A DNA stretch of 64,000 bases from Flectobacillus sp. BAB-3569 (GCF_002270355.1 NZ_NJFZ01000005.1:310001-374000), one strand, 5' to 3'; shown: positions 53,231 through 62,870, counted from the first letter of the stretch. The notes: a model not told the origin generated them from the sequence alone. Numbers and translations are program-made.

Positions 53231-54288
53231 AACCTAAAATATTGTTTCTGATTCCCAGTCTGGCATGTGGGGGCACCGAAAAAGTTATCAGTACACTCAT
53301 TAATCATTGGGATGGCGAGAAGTTTGATATACTGCTGGGTGTCAATTCAAAAGAAATCCCATTTTATCCTATTACCAATACTCCCGTCTCTATTACCATT
53401 TTTGGTAAAAGTAGAGTTAGATATACTTGGATAATGCTTCTGAAACTGATTTGGAAAGAGCGACCTGATTATATTTTTAGTGTGTTAGATTTTACAAGAT
53501 TAATGATTTTGCTAAAACCATTTATCCCAACTTCCTGTAAGCTTATCGCTCGTGAGTCTAATTATTTGTTCGAATGGCTAAGTCCCTCTCAAAAATTATT
53601 ATCGCAGTATTTGTACAGCAATATCGATTTGTTGGTCGTGCAATCAGCTTTGATGGAGCAGCATATTATCCAATATCTACCCGAAATTGCACCAAGAACT
53701 TTGGTTATTCCTAATCCCATTAATACCACTTTGGTTAGGAAGCTGGCTCAGAAGCCACTGGAATACCACCTTCCTGATGGTCCCATTTTTATAACTATTG
53801 CAAGACTAGATGCCATCAAAGGGCATCTGCGAATTTTGGAAGCATTGACTTTGCTCGATATACCATTTTGTTATTATATCGTAGGTGAAGGGCAAGAAAG
53901 AAATACTATCGAAACATATATCAGGCAGCATCAACTGGAAGCAAAAGTGATTTTGACAGGAGAACTGAAAAATCCTTTTCCCTTACTCAAAAGCGCTCAT
54001 ATATACCTACAAGGTTCATATTCGGAGGCATTTCCCAATGTCATTTTGGAAGCATTATGCTTGGAGATAACGCCTATTGCTTTTGCTATTTCTGGAGGAA
54101 CTTCTGAGATTATTCATTCAGGGGAAAATGGTTTTCTGGTAAATGATATAACCAGTTTTGCAAAATCAATTTCAGAGTTTTTAGCAAATCCAATTTCAAC
54201 CCAAAAACTCTTGCAAAATCTACCTCCATTTGAATTAAACACGGTTATGTCTATATATGAAAAGTTATTTACTGAAAATAATAACTGA
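53221..54288 (+). CDS. Family 4 glycosyltransferase
   Basis: 355 residues from the ATG at 53221, overlapping the amidotransferase stop by 10 bases; a longer frame from 53185 is rejected. GT-B fold with an N-terminal ILFLIPSLACGGTEKVISTL. The C-terminal GT4 domain has ITIARLDAIKGHLRILEAL, YYIVGEGQERNTIETYI, and the E-x7-E motif in SYSEAFPNVILEAL. It adds a sugar of the repeat unit on the cytoplasmic side, substrate unknown. It is one of three GT4 genes in the cluster. Confidence 0.9.
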   Translation: MAIKPKILFLIPSLACGGTEKVISTLINHWDGEKFDILLGVNSKEIPFYPITNTPVSITIFGKSRVRYTWIMLLKLIWKERPDYIFSVLDFTRLMILLKPFIPTSCKLIARESNYLFEWLSPSQKLLSQYLYSNIDLLVVQSALMEQHIIQYLPEIAPRTLVIPNPINTTLVRKLAQKPLEYHLPDGPIFITIARLDAIKGHLRILEALTLLDIPFCYYIVGEGQERNTIETYIRQHQLEAKVILTGELKNPFPLLKSAHIYLQGSYSEAFPNVILEALCLEITPIAFAISGGTSEIIHSGENGFLVNDITSFAKSISEFLANPISTQKLLQNLPPFELNTVMSIYEKLFTENNN

Positions 54289-54312
54289 CACCTAAAACTG
54301 CTGAATCAACTT

Positions 54313-55413
54313 ATGTCCATCAAAATCACCTATATTATTACGAGCTTAGGCATAGGCGGAGCCGAAAATATGCTCTATAAATTGCTGAAATATTCTAATC
54401 GTAAAGAGTTTACTCCATCGGTAATATGCTTGACTTCGGAGGCTGACTTGTTAGCCTCTATTCAATCTTTGGGGATAGAGGTCGTTGTTTTACCCTTTCA
54501 AAATCGTTGGTATAATCTTCCCTTTATCACATTTGAATGCCATCATGTCCTCCGCCAACTTCGTCCTGACATTGTTCATACTTGGTTATATCATGCCAAT
54601 CTGCTGGGCGGAATAGCAACCTTTTTTTTACCTTATCGCCCTATCATTGTGTGGAATATTCGAAATACTTTGAGTGGGGTGACGTCTTGGTCTCAAAGGG
54701 CTTTTTTTCTACTGGTAAAAATTTGCGCTCGTTTTATCCCACATTATATTGTGAGTTGCTCTCAACGAGGAGCCGAAGAACATCATCATGCTGGATTTTG
54801 TCAGGAAATCAAAGTTATCCACAATGGCTTTGTGGATAACCGCCTTGTCGCACTCCCAAATCATGTTGTCATGCGTGTTGGAATGATAGCACGATTTACG
54901 CCCGAAAAAGACCATTACACTTTTCTAAAAGCTGTAAACCTTTTCATTCAGAAAAATACCAATTGTCGATTTGTATTAGTGGGGAAAGGCTGTAATGCTG
55001 CAAATCTGAAACTACAGGAATGGATTGATCAGTTTGAAATAAACGAGTATATCGAACTGCATGAAGCTCAAAGCACCCTTGACGAAATTCTTGAAACCTT
55101 TGATATTTTCACACTGAGTTCCCATTCTGAGGGTTTTCCAAATGTAGTTGGAGAAGCCATGATGAAAGGTATTCCTTGTGTATGTACTGATGCAGGCGAT
55201 GCACAAATACTTGTAGGAAAGTCTGAATTGATTGTGCCAATTCAAAGTCCTGAAGCACTAGCGGAGGCTTGGCTTTCGGTATTATCTATGCCTTTAGAAA
55301 AGCGTATTGAACTTGGATTAGACTTACGAGAACGAGTTTTGGCGCATTTTCATATTACAAAAATTGCCCAGCAATACGATGATTGGCATTTGTCATTACT
55401 TTATCCCGAATAA
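54313..55413 (+). CDS. Family 4 glycosyltransferase
   Basis: 366 residues. N-terminal half: ITYIITSLGIGGAENMLYKL, RPDIVHTWLYHANLLGG, IVWNIRNTLSGVTSWSQRA. C-terminal half: VGMIARFTPEKDHYTFLKAV, FVLVGKGCNAANLKLQEWI, E-x7-E in SHSEGFPNVVGEAMMKG, VCTDAGDAQILVG. It closely follows the preceding GT4 gene (24 bases) and precedes the second amidotransferase gene (3 bases), so all are one operon. An inverted TTATCCACA pair (54814-54840) lies inside it. Confidence 0.9.
   Translation: MSIKITYIITSLGIGGAENMLYKLLKYSNRKEFTPSVICLTSEADLLASIQSLGIEVVVLPFQNRWYNLPFITFECHHVLRQLRPDIVHTWLYHANLLGGIATFFLPYRPIIVWNIRNTLSGVTSWSQRAFFLLVKICARFIPHYIVSCSQRGAEEHHHAGFCQEIKVIHNGFVDNRLVALPNHVVMRVGMIARFTPEKDHYTFLKAVNLFIQKNTNCRFVLVGKGCNAANLKLQEWIDQFEINEYIELHEAQSTLDEILETFDIFTLSSHSEGFPNVVGEAMMKGIPCVCTDAGDAQILVGKSELIVPIQSPEALAEAWLSVLSMPLEKRIELGLDLRERVLAHFHITKIAQQYDDWHLSLLYPE
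54814..54840. repeat. Inverted repeat GTTATCCACA-N7-TGTGGATAAC
   Basis: Two perfect DnaA-box-like 9-mers (TTATCCACA) face each other with a 7-base gap, within the GT4 coding sequence. A second such pair lies at 61635-61666. Confidence 0.6.
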
Positions 55414-55416
55414 AAT

Positions 55417-57282
55417 ATGTGTGGAATTAATGGAATTATAGCGCTACAACCTATCGAGTCTATGCCTAGGTTAATAAAAAATATGAATCAGCAATTATCT
55501 CGACGAGGGCCTGATGATGACAGTATTTGGATAAATACAGAATCGACTATGGGTATGGGAATGCGTCGCTTAGCGATTGTAGATGCTGACTTTGCCAAAC
55601 AACCTTGGCATGAGAAAGACTTTTGCTTATGCTTTAACGGAGAAATTTATAATTATCAAGCTCTCAGACAAACCTTAATGGACTTGGGGTATCAATTTAG
55701 TACCAAGTCAGATACCGAAGTGCTGGCGAAAGCCTATCTACATTGGGGGACATCATGTTTTGAGTATCTCGAAGGAATGTTTGCCATTGCGATTATAGAT
55801 TTCAAGCTCAACAGGCTTTTTCTGGCGAGAGATATTAATGGCGAAAAGCCTTTGTATTATTTTATCAACCATCAATTTGTGATTTGGTCGAGCGAACTAA
55901 AAGGACTTTTGACGAGCTTGGAAGTACTTAACAAAGAACGAGTATCCATTAGTCCAGAAGCACTTAATTGGTATTTCAGACTAGGCTTTATTCCTGCGCC
56001 ATTAAGTATTTATCAATCTATCTTGAAAGTAATGCCAGCGCAATATTTGAGTATAGACTTATCAACACTTCAGGTTAGCACAGTCGATTTTTGGAAAATG
56101 CCAGAATATACTCCACACTGCAATCATCACGAAGCCCTACTCATTTTGGATAGATTGATTCAAGGAAGTGTACAACAACAGATATGTACCAATCATGCCT
56201 CAGGGCTATTACTCAGCGGAGGAATCGACTCGAGTATTTTGGCATATTGGTTTAAGGAAATGAACCCCAGTATTAGCTGTTTTTCTTTACAAACACAGGC
56301 CAACAAACAAGATGAAAGTTTTGCAGCGCAAAAAATAGCTCAATATTTAGGGTTAAAGCATGAGATTATTCCATTAGATTTTGCACAAGTACAAAAACAA
56401 CTTAGCGAAACACTTTGCTATTTTGACGAGCCTTATGCTGACTCTTCAGCGATTGCTAGCGATACCGTCCATCAGTGGGTCAAAAATGATATAAAACTCA
56501 TGTATGGTGGCGATGGTGCTGACGAAGTATTTGGGGGTTATCAGCGATATTTGATGCCATTTTGGGCTGAAAAAATTAGAAGATATATACCTCTTTTGAA
56601 AAGTATTAGTCATCTGCCCTTGCATCAGTTACCAGATAGTGCTCAAGTAAATACCTTCCTTAAGTTTTTCGAAAAAATAGGCTCAAATCCTTCCGAAGAT
56701 ATATGGAATATTAGTCAAATGGGTATGCGGAACTCTATGCTGAATAGATTATTGTTACCCCATTGGCAATACCAGCCTAATACATTACAAAGACTATTTC
56801 AGACATTTCCACAAGATAATCCACTGACTTTGGCGAGACTTTGGGACAAACAAGTCGCGTTGGAAGGAGATATGCTTGTTAAGACAGACCGTATGAGTAT
56901 GCGTGCTTCTATCGAATACAGAACACCTTTTTTGTCAAAAAGCCTTTGGGAGTTTTCACAAAAACTTCCCAATTCATTACTCATCCAGAAGGGAACTACT
57001 AAATATGTATTGAAAGCCTATCATTCAACGCTTTTTCCAGAAAGTTTTCAGCAAGGGAAAAAACAAGGTTTTGAAGTTCCAATAGCAAGCTGGCTTAGTA
57101 CAAGTCTTAAAAAGGAGCTTTTGATGCTGACCTGTGTTGACTTCCTAAAAAAACAAGGCATTTTCAACGCTTCAAAAATGTCTGAGCAAGTTCGTTTTTT
57201 CCTTCAAAAACCTCATAGATATAAGTTTCAACTATGGAGTATTTACTGTTTCCAAAAATGGTATGACTCAGTGAGGAATTAG
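55417..57282 (+). CDS. Asparagine synthase-like amidotransferase (second copy)
   Basis: 621 residues. C2 in MCGINGIIAL, RRGPDDDSIWINT, GMGMRRLAIVD, LCFNGEIYNYQALRQTLMDL. The synthetase half has LLLSGGIDSSILAYWFKEM, FDEPYADSSAIASDTVHQW, YGGDGADEVFGGYQRYL, DRMSMRASIEYRTPFLSKSL. All catalytic elements are intact. It is clearly divergent from the first copy (51383), so it is not a recent duplicate. Two amidotransferases in one cluster suggest two amidation steps or distinct acceptors. It ends 6 bases before the convergent sensor kinase gene. Confidence 0.9.
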   Translation: MCGINGIIALQPIESMPRLIKNMNQQLSRRGPDDDSIWINTESTMGMGMRRLAIVDADFAKQPWHEKDFCLCFNGEIYNYQALRQTLMDLGYQFSTKSDTEVLAKAYLHWGTSCFEYLEGMFAIAIIDFKLNRLFLARDINGEKPLYYFINHQFVIWSSELKGLLTSLEVLNKERVSISPEALNWYFRLGFIPAPLSIYQSILKVMPAQYLSIDLSTLQVSTVDFWKMPEYTPHCNHHEALLILDRLIQGSVQQQICTNHASGLLLSGGIDSSILAYWFKEMNPSISCFSLQTQANKQDESFAAQKIAQYLGLKHEIIPLDFAQVQKQLSETLCYFDEPYADSSAIASDTVHQWVKNDIKLMYGGDGADEVFGGYQRYLMPFWAEKIRRYIPLLKSISHLPLHQLPDSAQVNTFLKFFEKIGSNPSEDIWNISQMGMRNSMLNRLLLPHWQYQPNTLQRLFQTFPQDNPLTLARLWDKQVALEGDMLVKTDRMSMRASIEYRTPFLSKSLWEFSQKLPNSLLIQKGTTKYVLKAYHSTLFPESFQQGKKQGFEVPIASWLSTSLKKELLMLTCVDFLKKQGIFNASKMSEQVRFFLQKPHRYKFQLWSIYCFQKWYDSVRN

Positions 57283-57288
57283 TTGAGT

Positions 57289-60200
57289 TTAAGGTTCTGG
57301 TATTTCAACATACCATCTAATTCGGTTTTTGTTGTTCAAAATCGAAACTTGAATAGAGGCTTTAAGTAGTTTCAAGGTTTGCATCACAAATTTTAAACCA
57401 ACGCCTCTTTTAAGTTCCCATTCGGGATCGTTGATATTGGCAACAATATCAGTAACAACAGGTAGTTTATGCTCATGGAAATCATTCTCGATTAATAGCG
57501 TGAGTTTTTTATCCTTTTTGGTAATCTCTATTTTGATCGTACTTTTTTCAGGAGCATTTTTCACAGCATTATCCAAAAGGTTTCTAATAATTAAAGCAGA
57601 CAAATTGGCATCGGTATTAATGGTTACCTCTTTGTCGATATTCTTATCTAAAGTAATATCCTTACTACCTGCTACAGTTTTGTATACAGGCAACATTTCA
57701 TGAATAATTGTCCCGATTGTAGTATGATGATAAATAGGCTTTAGGCTTTTTTGCTGGACTAAACTCCAATTAAGCAGATTGTTCAGCATTAAATCCAAGT
57801 GACGACCCGTATCATCTATTTCTTGTCCTATTTTTTGTAATTGAGTCCATTCTTGTTTGCTAATGAGGTAGTTGACCACTCCAGCCAAGCCTTGATAGGC
57901 GCTTAATGGACTTCTTAAATCATGCGCTATCATTCCAAAGAGTTTTTCACGGTTTTTGTATAACTCCTCTTTTGCTTTTACTTGAACGATTCTATTTCGA
58001 ATCAAAAACAAAGGAATCATTGATAATGCTCCTAGTAGCGTAAAAAGAGAAATTCCCCACCAAGATTTGTACCATATTTGAGACACCTCATATTCAATGA
58101 TGCTAATGGGGCTTGTTTTGCCATCTGCTGTCATTCCTTTTATTTCTAACTTATGTGTTCCTGAATCCACGTCTAACAATTCTATATCTTCGCCTTGTTT
58201 TAGGTTCAACCACTCGCCATTATCCACTCTATAAAGTACTCCATAAAGCTGTTGCTCTGAGGCAAAGTTGGCAACATGAAATACAAGTTTTCGAAGTTTT
58301 GGTGCAAATTTCGACGCTAACCTTCCAGATGAAATAAAGGAAAAGCGATGCTGATTGCTATCATAGGTAGCATCTACGCCCCAAACCAGAGGTTTTATTT
58401 TATTAATGTCAGAAAAAAAGTAATTTCGATTCGAAATTACTGATATGCCAGCGAGTCCTCCCATAAGGATAAGACTATCTTCCGGGATCATATAGGTACT
58501 TTCACGATTAAACTCATTATGAACCAGACCATCTTTTTCAAAATAAGTTTTGAGTAGGAAGTTTTTGAGATTGTACATTGTCAGGCCATTACCTGTCCCT
58601 AACCAAATAGTATAAAATTTAGGGTCATACAAAATACTATATACAGTATTTGAATTGAGTCCGTTATCTGTATTTAGATGTCCAATGACTTTATTATTGT
58701 TGTCAAAAAAATAGGCTCCAACTTGTCTGCTACCCGCAACCCATCCATCTGAATAGTTTAAAAGACTGAGAAAACTACCTTTTTTAAGTTGTGTTACTTT
58801 TTGGGTGTATAAGTTTACTTCGTATAATCCTAATTCAGTTGCTAATATTAAATGCTTAGCTTTCTTGGAATCCAAAATATTTAAGATGAGATCATTTTTT
58901 CTGATACCTATTGGTTTGATAAGCACTCTATCTCCTTTAAATTGAGCTGTGCACAAACCACGATTTGTGCCTAAATAAATGTTACCATCAGCAGCCTTTT
59001 TACAAGTAGCAATTGTAAACTGTAGGTAATTATCTTTGTTATCATGATTAATTGTATCAGGATATTGCAACGAAATGAGGCTAGCTTTATTCGTATTCTT
59101 ATTTATTAGTGTTGCTTGGTGCCTAGGATTATTTTGTGGATAAAGAGGAAAAAATAAAATTAAACTGTCATTTACTGAAACTGAACATTCATAGTAGAAA
59201 AGTGGTTTATTCCTATTTTTAAGCACATTAAGTAGAGGAATGGTACCTTTTTTTAGAGAAAACATTCGCATTCCCCTCGCTGTAGCTACCCAACCATACT
59301 CAAATTTTTTTTGATAGAAAATAGCTCTTGTTTCATCTGTTGATTTAATCCTTTTAGCTAGATCTCTTTTAATAGATAACTTTTGTAAGCCCCAGTCTCG
59401 GCTACATAGATAGAAATTACCTAAAGGGTCTTTTACGATACCTTGAAATAAACCAGTAGGGTATTTTAGAGTACTATTTGACCGAATGATACTCTCTATC
59501 AATTTTTTATTTGCTATAGCTACATTTAGTGGGCTATATAGATGTGAAAACAAGGTGCTGTTAGTTATCAATTCGGCACCAATTATATCATATCTATTTA
59601 GGTATTTAAGATGCACTTTACCACTTTTACTACAAACTTGGTAGTTATATCCATCACGAGCATCTAATATTAATCGATTTCCAAGGTCTTTAAAAAAGAC
59701 CCTCCCTTCAAGAGTACTTATCTGAATTTTGAATATCTGAAAGTTTTTAATATCTAAAAATGTAGGAGTACCATTAATAATACAAGAAATACGGTTACGA
59801 TCGTAGATTGGCCAACCTACAAGGGGGCCGTGCCTTGATATCATTAGTGTCAGTGGAGGTTGTGATAAATTTAAACTAAGTCTATCCAAATGTAAGACAT
59901 AGATATTGGTTTTACCTTCCGCAAAACTAAACACCAACAATTTATGCTCTTTACTATCATAAATTAGTGCTTTTACAGGTTGATTAAGTAAAGGATTGTC
60001 AATACCTAGATAACCCTTTGAGGAGTATACACGCTTCCCATCAAATATATGTAGTCCATCGCTATTACCTAGCCAGCCCAAACCATATTTGTCAAACACA
60101 AGTCCATATATGTCTTTATTAAAGAGACCTTTTGACTCGTCAAACGTCTCAATATTATAACGTTTATCTAAACTTGGAAGCGGTTGCCCATAAGCAAGGT

Positions 60201-60297
60201 TTTCTTCAAATAATAGGAAGATTAATAGAGTTTTCAAAAAACAAAGGACAAACTCTAGGCGACGACGGTTCCTATACGCTAGTACACTTTTTTTCAT
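57289..60297 (-). CDS. Propeller-type sensor histidine kinase (hybrid-like periplasmic sensor, no receiver)
   Basis: 1002 residues. Signal peptide (about 1-38, FLLFEENLAYGQ), then a long periplasmic part with two-component-regulator propeller repeats (GLGWLGNSDGLHIFDGKR, IWLGTGNGLTMYNLKNFLLK), and a Y_Y_Y domain (YRVDNGEWLNLKQGEDIELL). One membrane helix (about 755-778) precedes the HisKA box with H792 (MIAHDLRSPLSAYQG) and the ATPase with N-box IIRNLLDNAVKNAP. The usual G1 box (D-x-G-x-G) reads IENDFHEHK, while G2 RGVGLKF remains. No receiver or AraC domain is fused, and no response regulator gene is adjacent. It is transcribed against the polysaccharide operon and splits it. Confidence 0.9.
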   Translation of the reverse strand: MKKSVLAYRNRRRLEFVLCFLKTLLIFLLFEENLAYGQPLPSLDKRYNIETFDESKGLFNKDIYGLVFDKYGLGWLGNSDGLHIFDGKRVYSSKGYLGIDNPLLNQPVKALIYDSKEHKLLVFSFAEGKTNIYVLHLDRLSLNLSQPPLTLMISRHGPLVGWPIYDRNRISCIINGTPTFLDIKNFQIFKIQISTLEGRVFFKDLGNRLILDARDGYNYQVCSKSGKVHLKYLNRYDIIGAELITNSTLFSHLYSPLNVAIANKKLIESIIRSNSTLKYPTGLFQGIVKDPLGNFYLCSRDWGLQKLSIKRDLAKRIKSTDETRAIFYQKKFEYGWVATARGMRMFSLKKGTIPLLNVLKNRNKPLFYYECSVSVNDSLILFFPLYPQNNPRHQATLINKNTNKASLISLQYPDTINHDNKDNYLQFTIATCKKAADGNIYLGTNRGLCTAQFKGDRVLIKPIGIRKNDLILNILDSKKAKHLILATELGLYEVNLYTQKVTQLKKGSFLSLLNYSDGWVAGSRQVGAYFFDNNNKVIGHLNTDNGLNSNTVYSILYDPKFYTIWLGTGNGLTMYNLKNFLLKTYFEKDGLVHNEFNRESTYMIPEDSLILMGGLAGISVISNRNYFFSDINKIKPLVWGVDATYDSNQHRFSFISSGRLASKFAPKLRKLVFHVANFASEQQLYGVLYRVDNGEWLNLKQGEDIELLDVDSGTHKLEIKGMTADGKTSPISIIEYEVSQIWYKSWWGISLFTLLGALSMIPLFLIRNRIVQVKAKEELYKNREKLFGMIAHDLRSPLSAYQGLAGVVNYLISKQEWTQLQKIGQEIDDTGRHLDLMLNNLLNWSLVQQKSLKPIYHHTTIGTIIHEMLPVYKTVAGSKDITLDKNIDKEVTINTDANLSALIIRNLLDNAVKNAPEKSTIKIEITKKDKKLTLLIENDFHEHKLPVVTDIVANINDPEWELKRGVGLKFVMQTLKLLKASIQVSILNNKNRIRWYVEIPEP

Positions 60298-60461
60298 ATT
60301 TTTAATTAATAGCCTGACTATGCGGAAAGTAGCTATTTTAATTATTTAGGGTAAGTAATCGTAGTGAACTCTAACAAATAATAAACCAATTTTATAGTAT
60401 TACTGTAAAAAACTTCTACTTTCTTTATTTAACGCTTCTACATCATTTACGTCACTCTTCT

Positions 60462-61598
60462 ATGAATAAATCAAATTCACACCTACTTTTTGTCGTTAAT
60501 GCTGATTACTTCTTTGTGTCACATCGCCTTTCAATGGCTTTAGCATGTATTGAACAGGGGTTTAGGGTAAGTCTCATTACCAAAAACACAGGTCAACGCA
60601 GTTACATAGAATCCCTTGGCATTGATTTTTATGATCTTCAATTAGATCGTGGAAGTAAGTCTCCTTTGCAGAATTTGAAGGAATTATGGCTTCTTCGAAA
60701 ATTGTATCATCAAATCAATCCTGACCTTATTCATCATGTTGGTATTAAGCTCATCTTACTTGGAAGTATTGCTCGTTTGGGATTGGGTAATAGTATTGTT
60801 CTCAATGCTGTTGCAGGTTTAGGTTCGGCGTTATCTCAAAACAAGGAAAGTATTTTAAAAAGGATATTCTTTCTTATGGGTTTCATGTTTAGAAAAAGTT
60901 ATCAACATTTTCTTTTTCAGAATGAACAAAATGCTCAGTTTTTCCAGCAACTTCTCCACCTAAAAAGCCTGCAAATCAACTTTATAAAAGGTACAGGTAT
61001 AGATACTAATTACTTTGTATATACGCCAGAGTCAATACAAACGCCTTTAAAGGTTTGCCTTATTGCAAGAATGTTGAAAGATAAAGGTGTATGGGATTTT
61101 ATTAAAGCTGCAGAGCTTCTTCGGAGTAAGTGGGAAGGGAAAGTTACTTTTGAACTTATTGGTCCTATCGACAATGCCAATCCTAGCGCATTGACCCAAC
61201 AAGAGCTTGAAGCCAATGTGGATAACTTTTACATTATGTGGAAAGGAGCCCAATCCCCCATACTACCATTTTTACAAACAGCCCATATCATTGTATTACC
61301 ATCCTATCATGAAGGTTTTCCACGCATACTTTTGGAAGCTTCGGCGGTTGGAAGAGCCATTGTAGCCAGTGATTGTGATGGATGTAAAGCCTTAATTGAA
61401 CATCATAAAAATGGCTTGATTGTGCCCATTGGGCATATTGAAGCTTTAGCACAACAGATTGATTATCTGCTAGAAAAACCTAAAGTTAGACATCTTTTAG
61501 GATATAATGCTAGGCAAGTCGTTGTGGATAACTACACAGAGCCGCATCTCAATCAAGCTTTTATTGCACTATATCATCGTTTACTATGCGGTAAATAA
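60462..61598 (+). CDS. Family 4 glycosyltransferase
   Basis: 378 residues. N-terminal VVNADYFFVSHRLSMALACI, typical of WbpT/CapM-like enzymes, then DLIHHVGIKLILLGSIARLG. C-terminal GT4 domain: VCLIARMLKDKGVWDFIKAA, E-x7-E in SYHEGFPRILLEASAVGRAI, ASDCDGCKALIEHHKNGLIV. It probably adds one of the first sugars of the repeat unit, but the acceptor is unknown. It starts a second plus-strand segment of the cluster, divergent from the sensor kinase. Confidence 0.9.
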   Translation: MNKSNSHLLFVVNADYFFVSHRLSMALACIEQGFRVSLITKNTGQRSYIESLGIDFYDLQLDRGSKSPLQNLKELWLLRKLYHQINPDLIHHVGIKLILLGSIARLGLGNSIVLNAVAGLGSALSQNKESILKRIFFLMGFMFRKSYQHFLFQNEQNAQFFQQLLHLKSLQINFIKGTGIDTNYFVYTPESIQTPLKVCLIARMLKDKGVWDFIKAAELLRSKWEGKVTFELIGPIDNANPSALTQQELEANVDNFYIMWKGAQSPILPFLQTAHIIVLPSYHEGFPRILLEASAVGRAIVASDCDGCKALIEHHKNGLIVPIGHIEALAQQIDYLLEKPKVRHLLGYNARQVVVDNYTEPHLNQAFIALYHRLLCGK

Positions 61599-61634
61599 GA
61601 CAATTTTAACCAACTTTGCATTGAATTTACCCAC

Positions 61635-61666
61635 ATAGTTATCCACAATCAATTGTGGATAACTAT
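61635..61666. repeat. 15-bp-arm palindrome holding two inverted DnaA-box-like sites
   Basis: ATAGTTATCCACAAT and its complement ATTGTGGATAACTAT flank a 2-base gap. Each arm contains the 9-mer TTATCCACA. It lies in the 106-base gap before the 2-epimerase gene. There is no T-run, so a terminator role is unlikely. Confidence 0.8.
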
Positions 61667-61704
61667 AATTACGAATAGCATCAAACATTTTTTGTACATA
61701 CTCT

Positions 61705-62807
61705 ATGTTGAAAATTCTTAACATCGTTGGCGCTCGTCCCAACTTTATGAAAGTAGCGCCATTACATCGTGCTTTTGAAAATCACCCAGCTATCGAATCA
61801 AAGATTGTTCATACAGGACAGCATTTTGATGCCAAGATGAGTGATGTTTTTTTGAACAGCTTCAAATGCCTAAACCGCATTATTTCCTCGGTGTAGGAGG
61901 AGGCTCTCATACAGAGGTGACAGCACGTACAATGTTGGAATTTGAAAAAGTAATTCTTCAAGAAAAACCAGACTTAGTATTAGTGGTAGGCGATGTAAAT
62001 GCTACTTTGGCTTGCACTTTGGTCGCTATCAAATTACATATTCCTGTGGCGCATGTGGAGGCTGGTCTTCGTAGTGGTGACCGCAAAATGCCAGAAGAAC
62101 TTAACCGTATTTTGACAGATAGCGTATCCGACTATTTATTTATTACTGAACAATCAGGTATCAACAACCTCAAAAATGAGGGTGTTCCTGACGAAAAAGT
62201 GTTTTTTGTAGGAAATGTCATGATTGATTCCTTGGTGCACTATCTGGAAAAAGCACAGCAAACGCCTGTACTTGACGAATTAGGCTTGAGCAAAGATGAA
62301 TTTGTCGTAATGACCATGCACCGTCCTGCTAATGTAGACACGGCTGAAGGTCTTTCTTCGATTTTGACAATTATCGAAAATACCGTTCCATTCAAAAAAG
62401 TAGTATTCCCAATTCATCCACGCACGGCTAACAACCTCAAAAACTTAGGACTTTGGGATAGACTTCAAGCGATTGAAGGCCTAGTTTTGACAGAACCTCA
62501 AGGCTATTTAGAGTTTTTGCAATTGATGCAAAATGCTAGTTTGATTATCACTGATTCAGGAGGTATTCAGGAAGAAACTACCTTTTTGAAAGTACCTTGC
62601 TTAACTTTTAGAGATACCACCGAGCGTCCTGTCACTGTAGAACTTGGCACAAATCAGTTATTGGCTGATTTGAATCCTATTACAGTGCATGAAAAATTTG
62701 TAGAAATTTTAGAAGGAAAAGCTAAGCAAGGAACAATCCCTCCACTTTGGGATGGGCATACCTCTGAAAGAATTGCAGCTATTTTAGTAGAAAAACTTGG
62801 TAAATAA
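61705..62807 (+). CDS. wecB: UDP-N-acetylglucosamine 2-epimerase, frameshifted at a T7 run
   Basis: The first frame (61705-61896) holds the N-terminal signature LNIVGARPNFMKVAPLHRAF and IVHTGQHFD but then ends in unlike sequence. The second frame carries the rest: VVGDVNATLACTLVAIKLHI, HVEAGLRSGDRKMPEELNRI, MTMHRPANVD, ITDSGGIQEETTFLKVPCLT. One more T in the T7 run at 61847-61853 gives V-F-F-E-Q-L-Q-M-P-K-P and a normal 367-residue enzyme. It interconverts UDP-GlcNAc and UDP-ManNAc for the polymer. All active-site residues are present if the frame is restored. Confidence 0.85.
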
Positions 62808-62835
62808 ATCGTGACTTCATAGAGACTCCAAAGTC

Positions 62836-62870
62836 AAAACCCTCGAATATCGGCATATTCGAGGGTTTTC
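62836..62870 (+). terminator. Intrinsic terminator at the end of the polysaccharide cluster
   Basis: 15-bp perfect stem AAAACCCTCGAATAT/ATATTCGAGGGTTTT with a CGGC loop. Confidence 0.9.

Noticed and set aside
57289-60297. Hybrid two-component system (kinase, receiver and AraC in one protein)
   Set aside because: The sequence ends after the ATPase domain; there is no receiver Asp motif or helix-turn-helix.
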